Source: Struthio camelus
Lineage: Eukaryota > Chordata > Aves > Struthioniformes > Struthionidae
Length of the DNA stretch: 64,000 bases
Direction of reading: 5' to 3'
NCBI RefSeq assembly: GCF_040807025.1
Contig: NC_090942.1
Location: 65,304,911-65,368,910, forward strand
The position numbers and the translations under genes are program-made. Below are positions 39,501 through 49,400 of the stretch, piece after piece (positions within the stretch are counted from its first letter, which is position 1; each line of letters opens with the position of its first letter). The notes beneath the pieces are model-generated. The model did no database searches. It was not told where the DNA came from and was given only the letters and a program-made list of their open reading frames with translations.

Positions 39501-40085
39501 TCTGAACTATTTTCTCATCTCCAGCAGTAAAAATCCAAATTAATATTGCTTCTTTCATTGAAAAAAATCTCTCTGTGCACTCAGAATAAGTGGTGAACAG
39601 TTCAAGAATGGAATGACTTCATTAACTGTTGCAAAGCCAGGAAATGTAGAACAGGACTCTGTGTTTTGTAGGTTCTGAAAAAATAATGATAATCATTTAT
39701 AATGTAAGTTATTTAATGGCTCATTGCTAATAAAGTGTGGCTGGAACTCTTGAGTACATATTCACCTCTTTAAGAGCAAAAGACAGAAAGAAAATGGTAT
39801 TTTTCAGTTCTTAAGGTATAAATAAATAAAGAATGTATTCCGGAATCCAAGTACTGTTAACAGACCGTTCAGAGAATAAAATCCACTTAAAAGAAAATAA
39901 AATTAACCAGCATATTTTCCTTGTATGAGAGAAATCAGACTATAAAATGGAAATTTGCCCATTTTATCTCTCGTAAAGCCTAATTCTTCCACAAATAAAT
40001 ATTCAGACCTGCCTAGCTGAGCCTGCTGAAATCATAAACCTTTGTAGACGGTTACCAAAACAGAAGAATAAAAGATAGTGTTGAA
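33519..40085. other. TMEM178B intron 1, first part, nothing recognised
   Basis: Non-coding. Notable only for a T-rich tract at about 36,418-36,455 with a few C and an AT-rich stretch at about 38,960-39,980. The AT-rich stretch contains many TAATTA-like sites and could hold conserved non-coding elements. I cannot show conservation from one sequence. Confidence 0.4.
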
Positions 40086-40089
40086 GTTA

Positions 40090-40290
40090 GGGCAGGACTT
40101 ACGAAGCCAGAATTCAATCCAAGCTCTGCCATAGTCCTTCTGTAGGTCCTTAGGCAAATAACTTAAGCTCAATATCATTAAAATAGGGATTTTGTTCATC
40201 ATTATTAATACCAGTTATAGCTATATCATAAGATTTGTGAACCTTAATCATGGATCAGTAAATCCTTGGATCATCTCGCTAGAACCAGTA
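40090..40290 (+). mobile_element. MIR/CORE-SINE-like element
   Basis: The stretch reads GAATTCAATCCAAGCTCTGC, then GTCCTTAGGCAAATAACTTA, then ATTAAAATAGGGATTTTGTT. It matches the MIR tRNA-related region and core in order: ATTCGAACCCNGGCTCTGCC, GACCTTGGGCAAGTCACTTA, then TGTAAAATGGGGATAATAAT. It is diverged but clearly collinear. Confidence 0.7.
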
Positions 40291-40329
40291 AAAATGCAGA
40301 ACAGAAATACATTCCTGTCCTTTTGACAT

Positions 40330-41960
40330 GTTGCTACACTAAATATTGGAGAGTAATGCAGCCTAATGAGAGAGTACAAAGAGATGACAAGAAAATTATG
40401 TTCAGCATGACTGGTAGCGGTTTTAGGATACCAGCAGGCTAACCGCAGTTTGTAAGCATCATGAAATGCAGGATTCCTAGAAGAGCTGAGAAGAAAGGTA
40501 ATGAATAAGAGGTGCAGATGCTTACAAGATGGTCTTCCAAAGACTGAGGGACAGCACAGACAAAATCATGTGTCTGCCTGCTGAAAAACTCAATAAGTAG
40601 GTGATGAAGATTGGCTTCTTTGGTTGAGTGGAGGAAGAAGCTGACATTTCTTTAATGCAGACAAGTAGATTATGCTAATGAGATAGAGATTGGGGCAGCA
40701 GACTAGGGCTGCAAAGAGAAATGACGTGGTTAAAGTGACAGATTAGGAAAATGATCTGTCTAACAGCATCCTGAATGGATGCAAGGAGGGCAAGATCACA
40801 TTTGTCAAGGTCACAGAAAAGAATATTATAATAAAAAAAGACATGAGATGATGAGAGCCAGGGTGGAGAACGAATCTGCGAACTTTAGACAGCACCTGGA
40901 TCTAATGACATAGTGAGACACAAGTGGAAGATGTTGCTCAAGTTGTTGACCAGAACAACAAAGAAGGTAGTAGAGATGGCTGTGATGATCGAGAGAGGAA
41001 TTACTGAAGAAGACTTTCTGTAAAGAATGAGGGACAAGAATATTAGGAAGTCTGTTTTAGCTATGATAAACTCAGTTTGATATCTGGATGTCTATGAGAT
41101 AATATTAGAGACATAGGTCAAGCATGGGTATGGATGCAGGGAGTCAAATTTCTGTCAGAGAAATGAACCTGCGAGCTGCTGCATGGAGGTGGTTGCTGTA
41201 CGGAGGTGGTAGTTGAATCTGTATTTGCAAAAGAAATTACCAAGGAGTAAAGTGTAGAAGGAGAAAAGCCCCGTGAACTTCCCTGAAAGATGGCAAAGCG
41301 GAGAGAGGAAAAGTATCTGCTGCAGGACATGCAGAAGAAGCAGATTCAAAGGTAGAGAAAGGTAATAATGTCATGGTAGCTGAGAAAGACTACTGAAGGT
41401 AGCTGGCGTGTCACAGCAGATGAGACCAGAATATTCAGAGCATGTTGAAATTTGTCTAGTACGTAGACAGAGACTTTAACAGAAGCAATTTCGATAGAGG
41501 GGAAGCTGCACTGGCCTGGAGAGCTTAGACTGCAAGTGGTTGGGGGGCTTTAGACTGCATTTGTACCTGGTGCGTTCAGAGAGGTTGGTGATGAAAGGAG
41601 GAGAGAAAAAGGAATGATATTTAGAGAGGAAAAGGAATGTTTTAAGATGAAGGAATGTTTTAAGATGAAGGAATGTTTTAAGATTAGACAGGTGCAAGGA
41701 TATCAGTGTTATGAGAGTAAAGAGACAGCTGGGAGTGAGAAGTCAAGGAGAAGAGAGGACGACAGAGCAAGAATGGCCATAAAGGCCAGGAGATGGGATA
41801 AGACCGACTCATTGGCAAATAAAGGAAGTGAAGGAAGAGAGCTGCATAGGAGTTTTTTTTTTTTTTTCTGTGAAAGGGAAGAATGGGGAAGGAGTTGTAA
41901 GAGGGTAAGAGGAAACAGAAGGTAAAGCTACTGGAAGAGGAAGATGATAGTTTGTCAATT
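40330..41960 (+). mobile_element. Probable long ancient interspersed repeat, family not assigned
   Basis: This purine-rich stretch has phrases such as CATCCTGAATGGATGCAAGG, ATATCTGGATGTCTATGAGA, TATGGATGCAGGGAGTCAAA and ATAATGTCATGGTAGCTGAG. They resemble, in the same order, a long degenerate repeat that I recall from mammalian genomes (text of the type GACATCCAGGTGGAAATGTC, GGGAGTCATC, GTGTCATGGAAGCCAAGG). I cannot name the family with certainty. No coding capacity remains. Ends are approximate, and the right part may simply be purine-rich DNA. Confidence 0.4.
41634..41686. repeat. 18-base tandem repeat, three copies
   Basis: Three head-to-tail copies of GGAATGTTTTAAGATGAA start at 41,634, 41,652 and 41,670. 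The first two are identical and the last is incomplete at its end. The near-perfect identity suggests a recent local expansion. Confidence 0.9.
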
Positions 41961-44020
41961 TTCTGACGGAAGAACTGGATGAAAGCCAGTGTAACAGCTG
42001 AAGTGGGGGCTGAGGAGGTGGGAGGCCCTGAGCAATGAGCCAAATGTGGCAAAGAGGTGACTGCGTAAGTCTGATTTATCTGCGCTAAGCTGGGGTAGCA
42101 AGGCTAGGAAAAGAGCAGAACTGAATGGGGAAACAGTGCGCTTGTGCAGAAAGCTAGCAAGGCAGTGAGATTTTGGGTGTAGATGCTGCCCAGAGTGAGA
42201 GCTGGGCGGGGGGTGGCTGGTGGCAGCGCTGAAGACTGTGAACAGGAGGAAGCTCTCAGTGCAGCTGGCCTGGGGTGGCAGATGGGCCGAGGGATTCGGG
42301 GTGATGGTGGTGGCTGATGGGTGATGCTGAGAGTCCTGGTGCCGATCCGAGGGGAGAACACGAGGAGCGGCACAGAGTGCAGGACCTCGCACCCAGCCCA
42401 GGCCTGCACTCATCCTTTAGGTGCCTGAGAGGCTCAAACGAGGTTGAACGGAAGGGGCATAAAACGTAGGCTTAAGGGTGAGGGAGGTCAGTACCACGGG
42501 CTGTCGTCTATCATTTGCCCTGCCTTCACTCTGTGAGCTCACACTACACTGTGTAACCTCATAGAGCTGCCAACGTGTTTCCTTCCAGCAAAAGTGAGCT
42601 GTGTTTCTCCAGTGCTTCGAACAATCGCACTTGGATCTCACATTGAACTGCCGGTGCAAATAAACAAATATCAATTACAAATTTAGGCTATTTTCCACAA
42701 AGGGGGAGGGATGGAGGGATGTATTTCCAGAGCTGAGGGGCTCTTATGGATAAAGGTCATTTCAGCCTGTAATATGCCTCTCTCAGTGTTTCTATGCTTA
42801 AAGCAATGTGGTCTGTCAAATAAATGTCAGGCAAAGTAGGGTATCCTGGGCCAGAAGTAACCTCTTAGGCCTCATGGCCATGTGGCATGTGCAAAGCACT
42901 GCTGTTCTGGGCTCACAGTGAGATTTGGCCTTAGTAAGTGGCTTTCTATCTTCTGTACCCACGTCTTTTTGATGCCAGCGAAGGTGTAAGCCCAACAGAA
43001 ACATGCTGCAGTAGGTCAATGTGCTTTGGGGGGGCTGCAGGAGTGGGAGCTTTATGAATCGTGTGCGTGATTCACAAAACTGGCAGCCGCACACCCTTAA
43101 AGCGGAGCCAAAAGAGTCTCCCCAGTATCCCCAGCTGCTTTTCCTGGCAGCCCTGCCTCGGTCGTCTGCAGAGGGGTCTGCACTATATGGGGAGAGGAAA
43201 GTCAGATATGCCGAGCTCCATTTTATTAGCAGCTTCTGGCAGGTGACAGGGGCCACTCTCTGTCTCTGGCGCTGAAATGCCATCACCCAGCTGGCTGCTG
43301 AAGCTTTCTGTGGTGCCTATGTTCAGCACAAGTGTCTGGCTTACCTGCTCGAAAGTGCCTTGTGATTTGCTTCTGAAAATGTGTGTACACAAGCTGAAAC
43401 GCTGTAAAGGAACAGGGATGTCAAGATGTCCTGCATATGCTGGAAGCTGGTCCCATTAAGATGTCCCACCAGGCTGAGTGGAAGTCACTGAAAATCGCTT
43501 GTCACTGCTCTTATTTAATTCTGAGACCTATTGTTTTTGAGTATGAACAGCAGACATTTCAAAAAAGCTTCCTAAATGTATTTCTAGACTTTCTAATAGA
43601 ATGAATCAGTTACTTTAGTTTTATGGGGTAATCAGAGCTATTTGAAAAGATCCTTCTGCTTAAATATGAGTGTACAATGATAGTCACTGTTTCTCCACTA
43701 ATCAATACATATCTCTGAATGTGCAAAAAAGCCTTGCAAAATAATGAAATAAAATTAGAAATATCTTGGCAGATACTTTTGCCTTCTGCCTAGTGGCCAT
43801 TTAATGACATAAAAATCATAATAGAAAGCAAAAAGGCAAAACAAAAGTTAAAGGGCAGATCCTCTTCTGGTGTAAATTAAGTTCATTACACTGACTTCGA
43901 AGGGGTGATGCTGATTTATGCTAACTAATGATCCAACGACATTGTTCTGTTTTGGGTACCTAGGTGGGTCTCATTGTGATTGATATTCTAGATACTTCTA
44001 GATATTTAATCACAGAGGAC
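41961..44020. other. TMEM178B intron 1, nothing recognised
   Basis: This stretch is GC-richer at 42,200-42,420 and 43,000-43,290. Open frames of up to 156 codons on the minus strand show no known motif and are probably chance in stop-poor sequence. Confidence 0.45.
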
Positions 44021-44029
44021 TTTTAGATA

Positions 44030-44205
44030 GTGAAATTGTCCCTGTTGTACAAGTGGGAAATAAGATGTGGAGACACATTGATTAGCCCAGCGTCATCGTG
44101 ATTCAGAGATGATTTATGTTCAAGAGCTCAATAACAGAACCCCTATTTCAAGTTAAGTCTCCCAAATTCTGAATTAGTACCCTAACTACCTGAGTCTCCC
44201 GCCTT
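44030..44205 (-). mobile_element. MIR/CORE-SINE-like element
   Basis: CCTGTTGTACAAGTGGGAAA, AGATGTGGAGACACATTGAT, AGCCCAGCGTCATC and finally CTGAATTAGTACCCTAACTA match the reverse complement of MIR in order: CCCATTTTACAGATGAGGAA, GAGGCACAGAGAGGTTAAG, CCAAGGTCACACAG and finally ACCACTACACCAC. Confidence 0.65.
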
Positions 44206-44339
44206 CCATTAAAAACATATTTACAGTCAATATTTGTAATGGTTATATTATTAGCAATGACGCAAACTTAGGAGGCAGGCTCAGCGCTGACTTTGAAATT
44301 TGTGACTTTTCTTACTTTGCCAGAATGTTGACAGAGAGG

Positions 44340-44508
44340 GCATTTGCCCCAAAATGTAAACATATCCTCCAGTACAAAAGTTCACATTGGAAAGAAATTT
44401 CACATTGTTGGTCCCTAACTGTGTGATCTGATATTTTGCATTAAATTTCATCCCTTTTCTATTCACCAGACCTCCATATTTCCCAGTTCTTCTTATATGA
44501 TATTCCAT
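44340..44508 (-). mobile_element. LINE reverse-transcriptase fragment, inverted copy
   Basis: On the minus strand one frame reads KGMKFNAKYQITQLGTNNVK, resembling the MRFNKAKCRVLHLG block downstream of the catalytic region in CR1-type reverse transcriptase. The same text occurs on the plus strand at 45,322-45,480 with high similarity, including a stretch of about 34 identical bases. It is therefore an inverted partial copy of the neighbouring LINE. Confidence 0.7.
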
Positions 44509-44599
44509 ATTGTTTAAAGAGATGGTAGGGAGGAATACTGGTTAGAGAGACAGAAGTAGCCAGCTAACAGGAACAGGAGAAATGAAAAAAATTCAAATA

Positions 44600-45480
44600 G
44601 CTTAATGGGCTCAAATTGGGAAGCTGGATAATTGCTATCTCAGAGTACTGAAAGATGTGGTATGTGACATTGCAAGTCCCGTAAAAAGGATTTTCAATAA
44701 ATCTGCCTAATTAGGATGGTACATTAGGAATGAAAAGTAGCAAATCTATATTTAAAGAAAGGGGAAAAAGTTGTCTTGGCCACAGAGGACCTTTTAGTTT
44801 GATCCTAATAATACTGTACTGGGTTTTAAAGAAGTTCTAAAGGAAAGAATAATTAAATGCATGGGGGAAAATGGGATAAACATGCAACACATGTTTTTCT
44901 ATGTGGAGTGTGCCAAACTACCCTGATATATTTTGCTAGGAAGATAACTGGTTTTCCAGACAAGGGAAGTGCAGTAGACCTAAATTATTGGGATTTTGGT
45001 AAAGGATTTTAAAATCTGCCCCTGAGGAAATGATTTATTAGAATGTTAAGGCAATTAATATACAATTTACAGTGTGTTTGAGGAAACGGCCAAAGGAATG
45101 CAACTAGTGTTGAAAGAGGAAGTACCGAGGTGAAGGAAGGTCAGCAGCAGAGTTCCCGAAGTATGGGGACCAGCCTTATTTAATAATATTGTTAATGATA
45201 TTGGGGCATGTCTGTAAGGAGAGATGATAGCTCTTATTTTGACTGGGCGTGAACAGAAGGACTGAACTAATGACATTTGCTGCTGCCACAAAAATGAGGC
45301 CACCACCAAGAGAAAGGAGAACTGCAATATTGCATGAGAAGAACTGAGGACTGGAGAATAGAAAAAGGGTAAAATTTAATATGAAATACCAGATTATGCA
45401 GTTAGGGACTAACAATGTGAAATTTCTTTCCAATGTGAACTTTTAGTCCTGTTGGATATGCTTAGATTGTCAGGCAAATA
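44600..45480 (+). mobile_element. Fossil CR1-type LINE, reverse-transcriptase region
   Basis: Blocks appear in family order. ATHVFLCGVCQTTLIYFARK at about 44,888-44,947 corresponds to QHGFxxGxSCxTNLI. ITGFPDKGSAVDLNYWDFGK follows directly and corresponds to VDEGRAVDVVYLDFSKAF. VPEVWGPALFNNIVNDIGAC at about 45,154-45,213 corresponds to GVPQGSVLGPVLFNIFINDL. KFNMKYQIMQLGTNNVKFL at about 45,369-45,425 corresponds to the downstream RFNKAKCxVLHLG block. Stops and frameshifts interrupt it, so it is inactive. Ends are approximate. Confidence 0.8.
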
Positions 45481-46259
45481 TCCTCTGTATTGCATCCTGA
45501 GATTCTGGTCCCTGGACACCCAGACCCCGGGAAGTTTTGGGTTCCAATGGCTTCCTTCCTGCCCAGGTACGGCAGCATGTTTCCTTTCAAGGTGGGAAGG
45601 GTGCAGTCCTGGGTCTCATCCCAACATGCAGCTGGGACATGACCGCAGAGCACAACTCACTGGGGACGAGGGGTTCAATAGGGTGCACCTACCCTGAAGC
45701 ATAGACACAGGCAGAGTGACAGAGCCACCGTGGTGATCTGCCCATGATAAGAGCAAATGTGATTGAAGGACAGAGCTGGCCAGGTATTTCAAGTAGGGAG
45801 AGGGAAATATTACAGTCATGGCACAAGGTGTTAATGAAACCACCTCTGTTTATAATCTCTGCTATTCTTGTCAGCTACGTTTAAGATTAATTCAAGCTGA
45901 AGCAGGAAGAGAGTGGGGCTACCAGCATGAAGAGGAGAATGAAAAATCTATTTTACAGATTTGACTTATCTAGAAAAAAATGGAGGCAAGCACAATAGAT
46001 GGAGAAGGTATATTTAAGCTAAAGACAACACAAGCATGAAAAACAGTCTGTGTGAAGAGCATGTATATACATAGGCTGGAAGCTGGGCTGAAGTGAGATT
46101 TTGGAATGAGTGGTCAGGGCACAATACCACTAACAGGTATTTAAGATGAAGATGGACTTATTTAGGAGAAGGGATTGTATGATATACTTGCCAAAGAAAA
46201 AGCAAGAAAATTTTCTTGCAACAAAAATGAACACAGACAGTCCTTTTTAGTGCTGTGTC

Positions 46260-46335
46260 CCTGTGAAACACGCCATAGAGCTGTGAAGGATTAATTTATT
46301 GTTACTATTGTAGCTATTGTTACTATTAACTCCTC
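46260..46335 (+). mobile_element. Possible MIR 3' end
   Basis: ACGCCATAGAGCTGTGAAGG, ATTAATTTATTGTTACTATT and GTAGCTATTGTTACTATTAA resemble the MIR 3' region: CCTCATAGGGTTGTTGTGAG, GATTAAATGA, then TATTATTATTATT. It is short and weak. Confidence 0.35.
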
Positions 46336-46387
46336 CTTTCCCCCAAATAAGAGCATATTCAGCTCTGTGCCAGGCAGAGAGGACAGG

Positions 46388-46431
46388 TCCTTCCATCAGG
46401 TCCTTCCATCAGGCAGGACCTGATGGAAGGA
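46388..46431. repeat. Quasi-palindrome with 16-base perfect arms
   Basis: TCCTTCCATCAGGTCC at 46,388-46,403 is the exact reverse complement of 46,416-46,431. A second direct copy of TCCTTCCATCAGG at 46,401-46,413 also pairs with 46,419-46,431, giving a 13-bp stem with a 5-base loop. A hairpin can therefore form in two registers. Confidence 0.9.
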
Positions 46432-49400
46432 GCGTTCATCACTGGGCTGTAGTCTGGTGGGAGGGAAGGAACCTGACACAAATCCAGCTCCTCCGTCCCA
46501 GCTGCTTTGTCTCATTCATGTAGATCTGAGCTGCACCTTATTTTCTTGCAGTGGCACCCCACATGTCTGTGAAGGGCTGGGGATCAGGACTGTGTGCACT
46601 TAATACATATTTTCCATATCTTTCCCGTAGATAATGCGGTTAACAGGGTCTTTATTTCCTGGTGTCCTACTCTGTTTTCACTTCTTAGTGCCTTAGCTCA
46701 ACAGTAGCAAAGTCCTGTTAAATTCTCAGCCATATGAATTCATAAGCCATGAAAATGAACAGTCTTCCACTTCTTTATTAAATAGTTTATATAAAATAAA
46801 ATAGAAGCTATGATATTTTCTTACTATGTTTAAACATTCAGGATTGCTGGCAGCAACAGAATTAAACTCTTATTTGCACATATTTAAATTACCATGAGAT
46901 GTGTATTTCAGTTCGCAAAATGTTCAGCCATTTGGCTGTTGATGCTGCGTTGGTTTCGTTATAGCGGAAAGGATTTCATCGCAGGATATATGGGTTTATG
47001 AGGGCTAAAGGCTCCCGCTTCTGGGTCTTTGTCCAGTTGTGTGTGTGTGGCAATGGACCAAAATTCTCACAACAGACTTGGGGAAAGGTCTTACAGGGAA
47101 CAGAAAGGCTCTACAGCAATAAAGCCAGGAGACCATCATCTGGAAAAGCCTATACGGATATAATTCAGAAAAGGTGGAAGCAGGGCTCCATCTATCAGTA
47201 TGGAACAAGACAAGCTGGGATGCTATGTGTGTCTGGAGTATTGGGGGAGCCTTGCTTGAGATGCTGAGTAGCAAAGCTGGCTTCTGAGTTACTGAAAGAA
47301 ACTATTTCCCAGCTCTGCGACTGAGCAGCTGAAGAATGAGGATTATATCTAAGGCTGCTCAGGAAGGAACTTTTGTTTTCTGCCTTTGCTGAGGAATGAC
47401 CATGGCCTTATGAAGAGCATCCACAATTCTGTACCAGGTGAACTAGAGAGGTTGGTGGTAGAGCCTGAAAGAGGGACGCCAAAGGTTTTTGGTGTTGCCC
47501 CTGTGAGTGTGTGTTGCATGTGGGAGCAGCTGGCTGAGAGGTCCCCTGCCAGTGATCTGAGCTGTGTCAATGGAAGACAGCTCTTTTTTAGGAGCCTTAT
47601 AATCATGACAGAGGGACATCATACTAAGCCAGTATGTGCTGAGGAGGGTTTGGAGAAAGGACAGAGAAACAAGTTACTTCTGGGCTCATTTTTGCAGACT
47701 TGAGCTGTATGTCCTTTTTGTGTGAAAAAAATCTTTGGTGTATCCAAGAGAAAAGAGGAATCCTTTATACCTGGGCACCCTGAAGACCCTCCAGTTTTCA
47801 AATGCTGTTCATTGTAACTCATTGATTCTAGTGGGATTTGGGGAGGTAGTCACAAGCTCCCAGGGATGGCGTGAGTTCAGCAGGGATGGAGGCATTTCAG
47901 CACTGTGTGGCATTAACTGTTTCATAAGGTCAGTGTTTCCCAGCGAAGGAACTGGCTCCAGAATGGGCTTTTGTAGTCTCTTCGCCTCAGGACTTGGGAA
48001 CATCTATTTGGGGATGGCACGGGTACTTGTTTCAAATCTGAGAGAGATGTTTTTACCTTGGAGATTTCATAGGAAAAAGTGAGGCCGCTTGTTTATGTTT
48101 CTTAAAGTGAAAGAGGGAGAGGGTACTTGAACGTCAGGATGGAGGAGAGGTTTAAGTACACATAAGGTCTGGCTTCACACTGAGTGTTACTATGCGACAG
48201 GGATGGCTTCTTTCTTCCCCCTCCACCTCTCCCTCTTATCCCTGCAGTGAGGCACCCAGTCCTGTCCTTACTGGTGTCCTGCTCATATTCTGTCCCCCAC
48301 CAAAACTCGGGGGCACATCTTTCCTCCTCTTGTTCATCATTTACTGTTGGCATCCTGCCTGCGACACAGCAACTAATTGCCTTGTGAATGGCTTCAAATG
48401 AAGCAGCAGCAGCAGGAGCAGATAAACCCTTTAATAACAAAGTCTTATTTTCTTTGGATCTTTGGATGTCTCTAGGAATAGAAGTACAAAGAGAGAGATG
48501 GGAAAGAAGCATGGAAATAACCTCAGATAAGCAGAATTTCTCTTAGCAGAAAGTTGCCCATGGTACTGAGGCACTGGCAAGTCTTTAGACTGCTTTGTGG
48601 CTGTCAGCCCTGCTTTGAAACAAGGGGTCATGACATCCTAGCCACTTCTGCAGGGCAGCGTTGGATAGCGTTACCATACCTAAACTGGAGTGTAGTTTTT
48701 GGTGCTCACAGCATTAAGATGACTTGGAGGATATATCTTCTTTAAAGTGTCTCATCCCTTTGAATTTTGTTCATTGCATTTGGAGAGTTTCTGGATTTGC
48801 ATTTTGAGTGCTGTATAAGAAGACTTGATTGCTGTGGTGAGATGCTGCATTGTGTCTGTCACCTAGAAAACTTGGCTGTCATCTTGGACACCTGATTTCA
48901 GCACTTGTATTCCTCCTTTCTGGGCTGAGACTGTTTAAATGGCTCCCAATAGTATTTAGTTCTTGTAGGGTCCATATTTTGAAATTAGATCCAACTGTCT
49001 AGCTCTCAGAGGGTGTAAACTGGCCAATTTCTATCCATCCTGGTGGCAGAAGTTGGTCCTAGCTCTTAAGGTCAGATATGAGCACTTCATTCCAATTTCA
49101 CTTTCTTGACTCTGAAACAGTGAAAAAAATAGGGTTTTGGTTTATATTAAAATGCCAATTTAAACTGCTTACCTCACTGAGAACAGGAGCACATCATCCT
49201 GTGTTGCATCGGGAGAGGCTGTAGAAACCTTCTGGTCGACTTTGGGTAATGAGCTGGTGGGAGTCCTTGGAGCCTGTTGTGTACGTCCTCGACCCCATCG
49301 ATGGGACAGTGTCATAAACAATGCTATCAGGGTCCACACACTGCACTGCCTGTATGGTGCAATTTCAGAGCTGTCTCATTTATCACAGAATCTACCCCTT

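Noticed and set aside
42816-43286. 156-codon minus-strand open frame
   Set aside because: It lies inside the intron and antisense, with no recognised domain and no supporting splice sites.
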